A stretch of 64,000 nt of DNA from Tenacibaculum todarodis (GTDB lineage: Bacteria; Bacteroidota; Bacteroidia; Flavobacteriales; Flavobacteriaceae): the NCBI RefSeq assembly GCF_001889045.1, contig NZ_CP018155.1, forward strand, positions 987,001 to 1,051,000, written 5' to 3'. The position numbers were made by a program, and so were the translations under genes. Below are positions 41,935 through 50,867 of this stretch, one piece after another; position 1 is the stretch's first letter; every line of letters starts with the position of its first letter. The notes under the pieces were generated by a model. The model was not told where the DNA came from. It saw only the letters and a program-made list of their open reading frames with translations, and did no database searches.

Positions 41935-42837
41935 TTATTTTTCTGGAGACCAATAAATCTTTGTTGGTGATAATTTTTGATACTCTTTTAATTCCTTTTT
42001 AGTAAATCTATTTTTAAGTTTATAAATATTAGGCAAGTTAAGAAACAAATCTACTTTTGCTTGTAATAAGGCTATTAATACTCTAAAATCTCCCTTAAAA
42101 ACCTTAGATTTTAACTGCATATAAATTGAATATAAAATCTTTTTAGGGATTTTTGATTTTGGATAAAAAAGAAAATACAAATACCATCCTGATCGAATAG
42201 ACCTCCTTAACCTAAGGTTATAATCTTTTGTCTTTTTCCTTGCTTTATTATCTACTCTATGGTGCACTAATATTTTTGGTACATAATGAATTTCAATATC
42301 TTTTTTAAACAATTGATAGGATGCAAAGTCTTCTTCTCCATAAAACTGAAACCAAGCAGGATACTCTGGTATTGATTCCCAACTTTCTTTTCTCCAAACA
42401 TGTCCACAACCTACAAAACCTTTAACTCTTTCTGGTGTGTTTTTACTTGCTGTTTTAAAAGGCAAATTTTTGCTCCAAAAAATTCTACAAGCTATAACAC
42501 CACATTCTAAGTTTTTTAGAAAATAATCTTCTATATTTTCTAAAACATTATCGGACAAAAAATTAGCATCATCATCTAAAGAAATAACATAATTACCTTT
42601 AGATAAGCTATTTAAAACATTTCTATTATAGATTAAACCAAGGCTTTTATCATTAAAAATTAAAGTATGTTTTTTATAGGATTCTTTTAAAAAATCTTGA
42701 GTTCCATCTGAAGAAAAATCATCTACAATTAAAAGTTCTACATCTTCTCTTTCTAATAAACTATTAAGAGAATTTAAAGTGAATTTTAAATCGTTAATTC
42801 GGTTTTTTGTAGTGATTACAATAGAAAACTTAATCAT
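41935..42837 (-). CDS. Family 2 glycosyltransferase
   Basis: 300 residues, GT-A fold. FSIVITTKNRINDLKFTLNS at the N-terminus, LIVDDFSSDGTQDFL near 36-50, SLDDDANFL as metal motif (about 89-97) and FYGEEDFASYQLFKKD (about 166-181) for the catalytic base. The stretch between, with GFVGCGHVWRKESW, and the basic C-terminal helix region match GT2 enzymes of flavobacterial surface-glycan loci. Inverting; donor unknown. Overlaps the upstream gene by 8 nt. Confidence 0.87.
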   Translation of the reverse strand: MIKFSIVITTKNRINDLKFTLNSLNSLLEREDVELLIVDDFSSDGTQDFLKESYKKHTLIFNDKSLGLIYNRNVLNSLSKGNYVISLDDDANFLSDNVLENIEDYFLKNLECGVIACRIFWSKNLPFKTASKNTPERVKGFVGCGHVWRKESWESIPEYPAWFQFYGEEDFASYQLFKKDIEIHYVPKILVHHRVDNKARKKTKDYNLRLRRSIRSGWYLYFLFYPKSKIPKKILYSIYMQLKSKVFKGDFRVLIALLQAKVDLFLNLPNIYKLKNRFTKKELKEYQKLSPTKIYWSPEK

Positions 42838-44083
42838 TAATTATAGTTTTAAGTTGTTTGTCTAAAAACTGAACATCTACATAATCTTCTAAATCTTTTC
42901 TATTTAATTTTTGATTTTCGCCTTTTAACCAATTTAAGTATAACGTTTCAATGTGTTGCGCTATTAGCTCAACATTATCTGCTTCCGATACAAATTTATA
43001 TTGATTTCCCAATAAGCGTTTCGTTTCACTATAATGTGGCCCTAATAATAATATTGGTTTATCTGCTGAAACACAGTGCGGAAATTTACCCGGTAAAAAT
43101 GGACTAATTTCCGATTTTGATTCTAAAATAATATTTACAGATACCTTCTTTTGAAGTTCATTTATAATTTCAAAATCTACATATCCATCTATATAAATTG
43201 TATCATTTTTTATTGTGCTTAAATATTCTTTATGATAACTATTTGGCCCAATTAATAACAATTGAGAAGTATTATTAGCTTCTTTATTGTTTTCTAAAAA
43301 TTTTAAATACCCTTCAATTAAACCTTTTGGGCTTCTTTGTTTCATTAAATTACCCGCATGTAATAATGAAAACTTAGTAGCATTAAAATGATTTGGTAAA
43401 TTGATATCAGCCAACTTATTACTTTCTATATTTTGGTGTGGTATAATAACACCTGTATTAAGAAAGTTTGGGTAATAACTTCCCATCCATTCTTTTAGTA
43501 ACAAACTTGGAAATGCAGAATACTTTGCTTTTTCTGATACTTCTCTAAAAAATGCTTCTTTAAATTTGTATCCTTTTTCTACCCAATTATAAGGCCTTGG
43601 ATAATAATGAAACGGATAAGGATCATGCACATAAGCTAACCATTTGTTTTGCAACTTTGGTAACTTTAACATTGCATAATGTGGTCTAAAACTAGCGCCT
43701 TTACTTAAAGTGATAATTAAATCTTCTGAGTTATAATGTTCTTTTAATGCCTTAGAAATACTTTTAGTATCATTAAAAAAAGTAAATGAATGTCCAAATA
43801 TATTTTCTAAAAAATTAGACATATCAACTTTTAAAACTCTACTTATAACTCTTTGTGTTCTGCTTAAAAGATAGTTTATAAAAAACTTTGTTTCTTTAAT
43901 ATTTACACATTCAATATTATTATCTAAACGTATTTCTTTCCGAGAATAATGTAAAACTTTTACCTTATAGCCTAATTTATAAATATTGTTAATTAAAGCA
44001 ACATTGGCTTTTGAGCCACTGCTATCATTAACATCTATAGATTCAGATAAGATTAGAACTGATTTTACTGTATTATTTTTCAT
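42830..44083 (-). CDS. GT-B glycosyltransferase (GT4-like)
   Basis: 417 residues. N-terminal half with LILSESIDVNDSSGSKANVALIN, where the usual GG loop is replaced by SSGSK, and WLAYVHDPYPFHYYPRP, a motif that also occurs in other polysaccharide GT4-like enzymes. C-terminal half with FSLLHAGNLMKQRSPKGLIEGY, then LLIGPNSYHKEYL and PFLPGKFPHCVSADKPILLL as the donor site. The donor motif is weaker than in the other GT4 proteins of this locus, so the subfamily is uncertain. Overlaps both flanking genes by about 10 nt. Confidence 0.75.
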   Translation of the reverse strand: MKNNTVKSVLILSESIDVNDSSGSKANVALINNIYKLGYKVKVLHYSRKEIRLDNNIECVNIKETKFFINYLLSRTQRVISRVLKVDMSNFLENIFGHSFTFFNDTKSISKALKEHYNSEDLIITLSKGASFRPHYAMLKLPKLQNKWLAYVHDPYPFHYYPRPYNWVEKGYKFKEAFFREVSEKAKYSAFPSLLLKEWMGSYYPNFLNTGVIIPHQNIESNKLADINLPNHFNATKFSLLHAGNLMKQRSPKGLIEGYLKFLENNKEANNTSQLLLIGPNSYHKEYLSTIKNDTIYIDGYVDFEIINELQKKVSVNIILESKSEISPFLPGKFPHCVSADKPILLLGPHYSETKRLLGNQYKFVSEADNVELIAQHIETLYLNWLKGENQKLNRKDLEDYVDVQFLDKQLKTIIND

Positions 44084-44927
44084 TAAAATACAACCTTTTT
44101 AATGAAACTATTCTAAACAAAAAACCTTTGAACAAGCCTTCTGTTATACTATAATATATTGCTTTACTTTTTATAAATTGTTTTCTAAACCTTAAATTTC
44201 TTGCAGTGTCTTTATTAGAACCCTGACTTATATGCACAATTTCTGCTTTTGGTTCAATCATACACTTAGTATTTGGTAACTTTTGTTTTATTCTAAAACA
44301 GAGTTCTGTTTCTTCAAAATATAAGAAAAAACGTTTATCAAATACACCAATTTTATCTAACACTTCTTTTCTGACAAAAAAGTCTGCTCCAGATACATAG
44401 TCAACTTCAATAGAAGTCTTAGGAGGTCTAGGTATATTATTTATACTTCTAGGTTTCTTATATTTATAAAAGTGTTTTAAAAATGAATTATTAATGAAAT
44501 TTTGATAATCTGGAAAGCTACCTGCAAAAACATTTGTTTCTAAATTCTGTTTAAACAACATACCTCCTACAACTGCAACATTTTTATTTTTAGCACTCTC
44601 CATAAAATCAAATAAAATCTTAATCGCATTATTTAATAAATATGTGTCTGTATTTAACAAGAAACAATATTTTCCTTTTGCAATTCTAAGACCAACGTTA
44701 TTTGCTCTTCCAAAACCTTCATTGGTTTTATTTTCTATTAATTTTATAGATGGAAAACTTTCAGATATAAGCTTTACAGACTCATCTTTTGAGTCATTAT
44801 CTACAACAATTATTTCATATAAAATACCTGATGTGTTTTTTATAACAGAAGCTATTGCTTGGCAAGTAAGTTTTGCTGTATTATAATTAACAAATATTAT
44901 ACTAACATCTATTATTTTATTTTTCAT
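44073..44927 (-). CDS. Family 2 glycosyltransferase, rhamnosyltransferase-like
   Basis: 284 residues from the ATG at 44925-44927 (MKNKIIDVSIIFVNYN); in-frame starts at 44942 and 44930 would lengthen the overlap with the upstream gene. VSIIFVNYNTAKLTCQAI, IVVDNDSKDESVKLI, then EGFGRANNVGLRIAKGKY and LLNTDTYLL as the DxD-like site, and YFEETELCFRIK as the catalytic acidic motif. This set (VNYN, NEGFGRANNVG, NTD) is that of the WbbL-like rhamnosyltransferase group, though the donor need not be rhamnose. Confidence 0.85.
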   Translation of the reverse strand: MKNKIIDVSIIFVNYNTAKLTCQAIASVIKNTSGILYEIIVVDNDSKDESVKLISESFPSIKLIENKTNEGFGRANNVGLRIAKGKYCFLLNTDTYLLNNAIKILFDFMESAKNKNVAVVGGMLFKQNLETNVFAGSFPDYQNFINNSFLKHFYKYKKPRSINNIPRPPKTSIEVDYVSGADFFVRKEVLDKIGVFDKRFFLYFEETELCFRIKQKLPNTKCMIEPKAEIVHISQGSNKDTARNLRFRKQFIKSKAIYYSITEGLFKGFLFRIVSLKRLYFNEK

Positions 44928-45723
44928 CATAATGCTTCTCAATTAAAACTCCATTTTCATCAACTCTCCAAGATCCAGATTTACTTGCTGTTTTCATATA
45001 ATAAATCTCCTCATTAGTAAGATTTTTATTGTTTAAGTACCAACCCATATGTCTTGCTAAAAAGGGTGTTTTGGTTCTTATAGCTCTATAGAAATTATTA
45101 AATTTAAATGTTTGTTTTGGCCTATATAATGCAAAAGTAGTGTCTATATCTGCTATATAATCTTCTTCTAAATCTTTATCAACCCAAAATTTTTTTTCCC
45201 AATTAATTACTTTTTCCTTATTAGAATTGTGATTTGGTAAATCATCTATTTTAAGACTAAAACCAACTTTAGTTATATCTTTATTACTATCTAACTTCTT
45301 CTTAAAATAAGATAGAAAATCTTGAGGGCACTTTTCTATAGGAATAACATCTGGATCTGTTACAACATAATAACCTTTTCCATAAAAATTAAAATATTCT
45401 TTATTATTCCAAAAAACTCTATGACCTTGATTCTTCTTATTTTTTAATACAGAGACTGTATTTTCAATTTCAGAATAATATTCTAATAGAGGTGGATAAG
45501 TTGATAAGTTATCTATTATTACAATATTATTATATTCGAATTTTATTAAAAATGAAACAAGTTTTTTTAAATTTTCTAATTGATTAAAATTTATTATTAC
45601 AATTGGTATTTTTTTGTAATCTTTAATTTGTTCTCTTACTATTTTATTAAAATTACTATTGTAAAAATCCCACCAAATAAATAACTTCTTTTTAATATAT
45701 AGTTTCAAAAAATTACTTCTCAT
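44917..45723 (-). CDS. GT-A-like glycosyltransferase
   Basis: 268 residues. After a basic N-terminal helix (1-30) comes IPIVIINFNQLENLKKLVSF and NIVIIDNLSTYPPLLEYY, an atypical GT-A start, then YYVVTDPDVIPIEKCPQDFL with the DPD metal motif (about 119-121). The C-terminal half has IDTTFALYRPK and RHMGWYLN. These features are shared with a group of small hypothetical transferases beside Wzm/Wzt in Bacteroidota (from memory). Probably a sugar transferase; substrate unknown. Its start overlaps the end of wzt by 11 nt. Confidence 0.72.
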   Translation of the reverse strand: MRSNFLKLYIKKKLFIWWDFYNSNFNKIVREQIKDYKKIPIVIINFNQLENLKKLVSFLIKFEYNNIVIIDNLSTYPPLLEYYSEIENTVSVLKNKKNQGHRVFWNNKEYFNFYGKGYYVVTDPDVIPIEKCPQDFLSYFKKKLDSNKDITKVGFSLKIDDLPNHNSNKEKVINWEKKFWVDKDLEEDYIADIDTTFALYRPKQTFKFNNFYRAIRTKTPFLARHMGWYLNNKNLTNEEIYYMKTASKSGSWRVDENGVLIEKHYDEK

Positions 45724-47014
45724 AAACCTTATTATTTAATAAAAAATAACCATGTTGTTTACCTCTAGGTACTTTATTGGTGTTATAAAAATCTGTTTCT
45801 ATTACAGAAAAGATAATTTCATTTTTTAAGAAATCAAAAACATTATTTTTAGCATCTGCTCCCCATAAAGAAAGACAGTAATCCATTGCTCTAAAATTAA
45901 AATTAGCAATTTCAAACTGAATCTTATTATTTCCTTCTTTTAAAATTATTTTTTGTTGCGTAAACTCGTTACTTACATTAGAAACAGGGTTATTCATTGC
46001 GTCAGAAATATCTAATGAAATAAAAACTTCTCTTAATTCTTTAAAATTACTAATTTCAATATCTATAAATACCTTTTCACTACCAGAATATACTTTATTT
46101 ATATCGTTATATAAAACACCTTTATACAAACTAGATAGTTTTATACTTTTAAATTTGGCAGATTTATCTCCTCTTCTAAATTTTAAATCAATTAAGTTTT
46201 CATATTTTTTTATAGAAGATTCTTTATTTAAATACTTTATAATTCCATTCTCTACATTTCCTTCAAAAGACACTTTTCCATCTTCTAATGTAATTAGTCT
46301 TGTACATAAATTTTGAATTGCCATCATATCATGACTCACAAACAAAACCGTTCTTCCGTCTCCTTGAGAAATATCTTGCATCTTACCAATTGCTTTCTTT
46401 TGAAATTCTGCGTCTCCAACAGCTAAAACTTCATCAACCACTAAAATATCGGGTTCTAAATGTGCAGCAACTGCAAAAGCTAAACGTACTTTCATTCCGC
46501 TAGAATACCGTTTTACTGGCGTATCTACATAACGTTCACAACCAGAAAAATCTATAATTTCATCTAATTTAGACGCTATTTCTTTTTTGGTCATTCCTAA
46601 GATTGCACCATTTAAAAAGATATTTTCTCTACCAGTCATTTCTGGATGAAAACCGGTACCAACCTCTAACAAAGAAGCAATTCTTCCTTTAGATTTTATA
46701 CTTCCTGTTGTTGGTCCTGTTACTTTAGATAATATTTTTAGAAGTGTAGATTTTCCTGCTCCGTTTTTACCTATAATTCCAAGAACTTCACCTCGTTTAA
46801 CTTCAAAATTAATATCTTTTAATGCCCAAACATATTCCGAAGAGCCTTTAGCACTTCTATCGTTAGCTTCTCCTATTTTTAAATACGGATCTTCTTTTCC
46901 TCTAATTTTTGCCCACCATCTATTTAAATCGTGGCTTATAGTTCCTGTACCAACCGTTCCTAAACGATATTGTTTAGATAAATTTTCAACCTTTAAAATT
47001 ACATCATCTTTCAT
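45713..47014 (-). CDS. wzt: Wzt-like ATPase of polysaccharide ABC exporter, with glycan-binding domain
   Basis: 433 residues from the ATG at 47012-47014 (MKDDVILKVENLSKQY); an in-frame start at 47029 lies within wzm. The ATPase domain (about 1-255) has Walker A IIGKNGAGKST, the polysaccharide-exporter loop GTGFHPEMTGRENIFLNG, signature YSSGMKVRLAFAVAAH and Walker B ILVVDEVLAVGD. From about 265 to the end is a beta-sandwich resembling the Wzt C-terminal domain, which in E. coli O9a binds the capped end of the O-chain and licenses export. A glycan with a defined terminal modification is therefore likely. Pairs with wzm. Confidence 0.92.
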   Translation of the reverse strand: MKDDVILKVENLSKQYRLGTVGTGTISHDLNRWWAKIRGKEDPYLKIGEANDRSAKGSSEYVWALKDINFEVKRGEVLGIIGKNGAGKSTLLKILSKVTGPTTGSIKSKGRIASLLEVGTGFHPEMTGRENIFLNGAILGMTKKEIASKLDEIIDFSGCERYVDTPVKRYSSGMKVRLAFAVAAHLEPDILVVDEVLAVGDAEFQKKAIGKMQDISQGDGRTVLFVSHDMMAIQNLCTRLITLEDGKVSFEGNVENGIIKYLNKESSIKKYENLIDLKFRRGDKSAKFKSIKLSSLYKGVLYNDINKVYSGSEKVFIDIEISNFKELREVFISLDISDAMNNPVSNVSNEFTQQKIILKEGNNKIQFEIANFNFRAMDYCLSLWGADAKNNVFDFLKNEIIFSVIETDFYNTNKVPRGKQHGYFLLNNKVYEK

Positions 47015-47015
47015 C

Positions 47016-47870
47016 TTAAATAGTATCAATAAAGGTTTTTTCAGTTTTATTAAAAATAAGCAACCCTAATAAAAAAATAATTATTGAAATTGAAACCATA
47101 TACACAAGTTGTAAAATAGAGACAACCCCAGTTCCTAAAACAATATTTCTAAAAGTTTCTATAACCGTTGTCATAGGATTATATTCAACAATCCAAGCAT
47201 ATTCTGGCGCTTTCTGTTTAACAATTTCTAACGGATACATTACCGCAGACAAGTACATTAATAATTGCACACCAAAGCCAATTAAAAAGGTTAAATCTCT
47301 ATATTTTGTAACCATAGAAGAAATTACCATTCCCAATCCTAAGCCTAACAATCCCATAGAAATAACCAAAAATGGTAAATAAATAATTTGCCAATTTAGA
47401 TTTACTTCCATCCCTTTAAAAGCATAAATAGCATAAAAAAAAGCGAATATCAATAGCTGAATCCCAAATTTTAATAAATTTGAAACCACTACAGACATCG
47501 GCATTATTACTCTCGGAAAATAAACTTTTCCAAAAATATTTTCATTCTTTTTAAAAGTATCCGAAGTATTAGTTAAGCAATCTTTAAAATAATTCCAAGC
47601 TGTAATTCCTGCTAAGTTGAATAAAAATGAAGGAACCTCTCCTGTAGAAATATTAGCAATATTATTAAAAACCAAAGTAAAAATTATGGAAGTAAATAAT
47701 GGTTGAATAATGTACCAAAGTGGGCCTAAAATAGTTTGCTTGTAAACTGTAATTACATCTCTTTTTACAAACAAAAAAAGCAAATCTCGATATTGCCAAA
47801 CTTCTTTTAGATTTAAGTCTAATAAGTTTGTTTTGGGCGTAATTTCAAAAAGCCAATCATTTTTTTTCAT
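47016..47870 (-). CDS. wzm: Wzm-like permease of polysaccharide ABC exporter
   Basis: 284 residues, ABC-2 type with six hydrophobic helices. The N-terminal amphipathic region reads LLDLNLKEVWQYRDLLFLFVKRDV, a characteristic Wzm/TagG start, followed by GPLWYIIQPL, LAGITAWNYF and YNPMTTVIETFRNIVLG near the end. With Wzt it moves the undecaprenyl-linked glycan across the inner membrane. First gene of the locus, 24 nt or so from a consensus -7 box at 47914-47921 allowing for the leader; its stop overlaps the start region of wzt. Confidence 0.92.
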   Translation of the reverse strand: MKKNDWLFEITPKTNLLDLNLKEVWQYRDLLFLFVKRDVITVYKQTILGPLWYIIQPLFTSIIFTLVFNNIANISTGEVPSFLFNLAGITAWNYFKDCLTNTSDTFKKNENIFGKVYFPRVIMPMSVVVSNLLKFGIQLLIFAFFYAIYAFKGMEVNLNWQIIYLPFLVISMGLLGLGLGMVISSMVTKYRDLTFLIGFGVQLLMYLSAVMYPLEIVKQKAPEYAWIVEYNPMTTVIETFRNIVLGTGVVSILQLVYMVSISIIIFLLGLLIFNKTEKTFIDTI

Positions 47871-47913
47871 TATTATTTAGGGGATAATAATTTTGAATTA
47901 TACTCATTAAATA

Positions 47914-47921
47914 CAAATATA
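47914..47921 (-). promoter_or_regulatory. Candidate -7 box for the polysaccharide locus
   Basis: The minus strand reads TATATTTG (TAnnTTTG consensus), 43 nt upstream of the wzm ATG. No TTG at the standard -33 spacing; the nearest is 28 bp away. Confidence 0.42.
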
Positions 47922-48000
47922 ATTTAAATTATGAATTACTAATTTTATTCAAGTCTTTTTTTTAAAAAATAATAGCTATAAATAGTACATATTTAATTTT

Positions 48001-48096
48001 AGCGTTACTTTTATTTTTCAAAACAAAAAAATAAAAGTCGGGCTTTACACTCTATCTTTTGTAAACACAAAAGGATGCCGTTTCAATCCCTAACGC
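48001..48096. ncRNA. Structured intergenic element with two hairpins (possible Flavobacteria RNA motif)
   Basis: The element is bounded by AGCGTTA (48001-48007) and TAACGC (48091-48096), which can pair. Inside are a 12-bp perfect stem (48007-48018 with 48027-48038, 8-nt loop) and a 7-bp stem (48056-48062 with 48067-48073, loop AAAC), with single-stranded GTCGGGCTTTACACTC and GGATGCCGTTTCAATCCC between. Read on the minus strand it starts GCGTTAGGGATTGAAACGGC, a stretch I recall from many flavobacterial intergenic regions. It might be a member of a known Flavobacteria RNA family such as Flavo-1, but I could not compare it. Transcribed strand unknown. Confidence 0.5.
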
Positions 48097-48109
48097 AAGC
48101 TTATTAATT

Positions 48110-48577
48110 ATGGAAAACTCTAACTTAGAAATTATAGCATTTCAACCAAAACACGCTAAAGCATTTCACGATTTAAATGTAGAATGGTTAGAAAAATATT
48201 TTTATGTAGAACCTTATGATAAAAAGGTTTTAAGCAATCCACAAGAATATATTATTGATAACGGTGGCTTTATTTTTGTTGCCAAGTATAACAATGAAGT
48301 AGCGGGTGTTGTAGCATTCATCAACCAAAAAACATTTTTTGAATTGAGTAAAATGGCAGTTTCTCCAAAATACCAAGGTTTAAAAATTGGTTTAAAACTA
48401 ATGGATTTCTGTATCAATTTTGCTAAAAAACAACAATGGAAAAGTGTTACTTTATATTCGCACAGAAGTTTAAAAGCAGCAATAAACTTATACCATAAAG
48501 TAGGCTTTAAAGAGATTCCTTTAGAAACCGATTCTCATTATGAGCGTTCCGATATTAAGATGCTTTTAACACTGTAA
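48110..48577 (+). CDS. GNAT-family N-acetyltransferase
   Basis: 155 residues with the GNAT order: beta strands with GGFIFVAKYNNEVAGVVAFI (about 51-70), then KMAVSPKYQGLKIGLKLMDF (motif A, acetyl-CoA pyrophosphate binding with Q/R-x-x-G-x-G/A as QGLKIG), and LYHKVGFKEIPL at the C-terminus. Acetyl-donor binding is clear and the acceptor unknown. Lies alone on the plus strand; its stop is 8 nt from the convergent VWA gene stop, with no terminator between. More similar in base composition to the housekeeping part than to the adhesin genes. Confidence 0.85.
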   Translation: MENSNLEIIAFQPKHAKAFHDLNVEWLEKYFYVEPYDKKVLSNPQEYIIDNGGFIFVAKYNNEVAGVVAFINQKTFFELSKMAVSPKYQGLKIGLKLMDFCINFAKKQQWKSVTLYSHRSLKAAINLYHKVGFKEIPLETDSHYERSDIKMLLTL

Positions 48578-48585
48578 ATAATTTA

Positions 48586-50841
48586 TTAAATCTCATTGTT
48601 AGGAGTAGAATCGATGTCATCCTCTTTATCTAATATTATTTCCGCAGTATTAGAGAATGTTCCAGCATCATTTACTGTAACCGCTAATTTTAATTCAAAA
48701 ACATCTCCATTTGCAACAACAGTGTTTTTTAAATCCCAAACACCACTTGTATGGTTAAAGGCAGTTCCCGCAGGAATTGTAGATCCAGATCCATTATAAG
48801 TTAACCCAGTTGGAAGAGCATTTAAAACTTCTATTCCATGAGCATCAACTGGCCCATCATTTTTAAGTTTTAGAGTATAAAATATTGTTTCTCCAACTTT
48901 TGGTAAAGCATTATTAACACTTATTTTTAAACTTAAATCTGCTATACAAGAAACAATAATATTCTGTGTTGCCGTAGTACTATTTCCGCTAGAATCTGTA
49001 AACGTCCAAGTAACAACAGTTGTTCCTCTTGTTGTAATTGGAAAGTTTGTTGTTGTTGTTCCTGTAATAGTTCCTTCACAAACATCTGTCGTTGTTGGCG
49101 CTGTTGGTGTTGCACTACAATTAAAAGATTCGTCTAAAAGTGTTGGTGTTTCTGGGGCTAAAATATCTTTTGCAGTAACTGTTATTGTTTTGATTATCTC
49201 ACAATCATTTTCATCAGTAACTGTTACAGTATAATCTCCATCAACTAAACTCGCTCTGTCTTCTGTATTAGGCCCATCACTCCAAGAATATGTATAAGAA
49301 CCTTCTCCTCCTGATACTGATATATTAATTTCTCCATCATTAGTACCTGTACAACTTGCCTCAGTAATAGTTTCAGAAATAGACAATAATGCTGGTAAAA
49401 TAATACTAGTTTCATCACTTACCATTTCTGCAGGGCAATTAGATTGATATGTTCCATTATATGCCAACTCTGCTTTAAAATTTCCTGTAAAATCTTCATT
49501 CCCTGCATAAGTAAAGGAACCAGATTCTGTATTTGAAGTCCCTATTTCCAAACCATTTAAAAAGAATTTCCACGAATAATTATTTGCAGTTGGCGTACAA
49601 CTTAATTGGTTAATTGTAGCTGAATAATCTATAGTATCACACCCGTTTCTTGTTAAATTTGCTGTTGCTTCTGGACAAGGGATACAAACTTCTGGATTAT
49701 TAAATACTCTTGTTTCTTCTAAACAACTTGAATTTATGTATTTCATAATAGAAACACCCGGGTCAGTTATACCACAAGTTTCTGTAGTAGCATTAATAGA
49801 ATATTTTAAAGTAACCGTTTCATTAACTATCTTATCAATATTCCACTCAATTTTTTGCCCAATTACGTCTACAATTCCTTTACTAGCCGTTAAAGAATTG
49901 GGTACAATTCCAAAACTTGTTGGTATTTGATCATCAACTAAAGATTCTCCAGGAAGAGCTGTAGCTGCTGTTACTAATTGATTTAATATTTGATCATAAA
50001 TTGTAGTTAAATCTGCAGCATTATCAGTATAAAAAGCTCCGCTATTTTGTATAGCGTCTAGTGTATTCTTTGATATCGTTTCTTGTGTAGTATCTAAACC
50101 TCCAGTAAAACCAACTGTAAAGACATTTTGATTATAATCCGCACCACCCACATTCAATGTTTTTAAATTATTGGCTGCAGCAATTGCCGCTGTTTGACAT
50201 TGAGTATTTAATGTATTTGGACTACATTGATTGGTTGAAGGGTTTTGGTTTGTATTGGTATTATCAAAAGTTGCAACACCATCAGTTAATAAAATAACAC
50301 TTCTAGAAGTTTTACAATCAAAAGTACCTTGAGGACTTGGTGGCTCTAATGCATTTTTTGCTTTAACAAATGCATCTTCAATGTTTGTTCCTCCACCAGC
50401 AGAGATAGCATTTATTTGGTTAATTATATTTTGTTTACCACTTACATTTGTTAAATTAATTTCTGTATTTGCAAAAGTATTATAAGTTACAATTGCTACT
50501 TTATTTAACTGATTAGGATCATTAATTGGGTCAAAAATATTATTAACAAAATCAATTGCAGCGTCTTGAGCAAATTCTAAAATTGTTGAATCATTTGAGT
50601 TTACAACTCCATCTCCATTACTATCAACTCTACTGTTCATACTCCCAGAATTATCAATTAACAAGACAACTTCTTGTGGTGCTTTTGATGGAGTACCAAC
50701 TATAGTTAAGGTAATATCAAATTGTTTACAGTTTGTTGCATTCTCAATAATTTCTTTATTAATTATAATTTCTTGACCATAATTTACTTTGTAAACAAGA
50801 AAGAATACGATTATTAAAATAAGTCTAAAACTTTTTTTCAT
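48586..50841 (-). CDS. Exported VWA/SprB/HYR/DUF11 surface protein without T9SS signal
   Basis: 751 residues. Signal peptide (1-22), then a von Willebrand A domain (about 52-290) with the MIDAS motif DNSGSMNS at 63-70, SAGGGTNIEDAF for the conserved Thr, and LLTDG. A linking region with cysteines follows (about 350-480), then one SprB repeat (about 485-560; SGGEGSYTYSWSDGP), one HYR-like domain (about 565-640; TTVVTWTFTDSSGNSTTATQ) and a final DUF11 domain (about 645-751) ending DDIDSTPNNEI. VWA domains bind ligands through a metal ion, so adhesion is likely. Unlike the giant adhesin, there is no CHU_C or other T9SS C-terminal domain: the protein stops at the end of the DUF11 domain. Probably co-transcribed with the 173-residue gene 26 nt upstream. 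Confidence 0.85.
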   Translation of the reverse strand: MKKSFRLILIIVFFLVYKVNYGQEIIINKEIIENATNCKQFDITLTIVGTPSKAPQEVVLLIDNSGSMNSRVDSNGDGVVNSNDSTILEFAQDAAIDFVNNIFDPINDPNQLNKVAIVTYNTFANTEINLTNVSGKQNIINQINAISAGGGTNIEDAFVKAKNALEPPSPQGTFDCKTSRSVILLTDGVATFDNTNTNQNPSTNQCSPNTLNTQCQTAAIAAANNLKTLNVGGADYNQNVFTVGFTGGLDTTQETISKNTLDAIQNSGAFYTDNAADLTTIYDQILNQLVTAATALPGESLVDDQIPTSFGIVPNSLTASKGIVDVIGQKIEWNIDKIVNETVTLKYSINATTETCGITDPGVSIMKYINSSCLEETRVFNNPEVCIPCPEATANLTRNGCDTIDYSATINQLSCTPTANNYSWKFFLNGLEIGTSNTESGSFTYAGNEDFTGNFKAELAYNGTYQSNCPAEMVSDETSIILPALLSISETITEASCTGTNDGEINISVSGGEGSYTYSWSDGPNTEDRASLVDGDYTVTVTDENDCEIIKTITVTAKDILAPETPTLLDESFNCSATPTAPTTTDVCEGTITGTTTTNFPITTRGTTVVTWTFTDSSGNSTTATQNIIVSCIADLSLKISVNNALPKVGETIFYTLKLKNDGPVDAHGIEVLNALPTGLTYNGSGSTIPAGTAFNHTSGVWDLKNTVVANGDVFELKLAVTVNDAGTFSNTAEIILDKEDDIDSTPNNEI

Positions 50842-50867
50842 GACGTTATACTTTTTGGTAACTAAAA

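Larger units (their letters stand above)
21214..47870 (-). other. Surface polysaccharide (O-antigen or capsule) biosynthesis locus
   Basis: A run of 24 minus-strand genes with overlaps or short gaps, beginning with wzm/wzt and ending with the initiating glycosylphosphotransferase. It contains an ABC exporter, more than a dozen glycosyltransferases, CMP-sialic acid synthesis, a UDP-GlcNAc epimerase, an acyltransferase and an O-antigen ligase/polymerase. No Wzx flippase and no Wza/Wzc export pair is present. The largest internal gap (41839-41934, 96 bp) precedes neuA and could hold an internal promoter, though no clear box is visible there. Confidence 0.85.
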
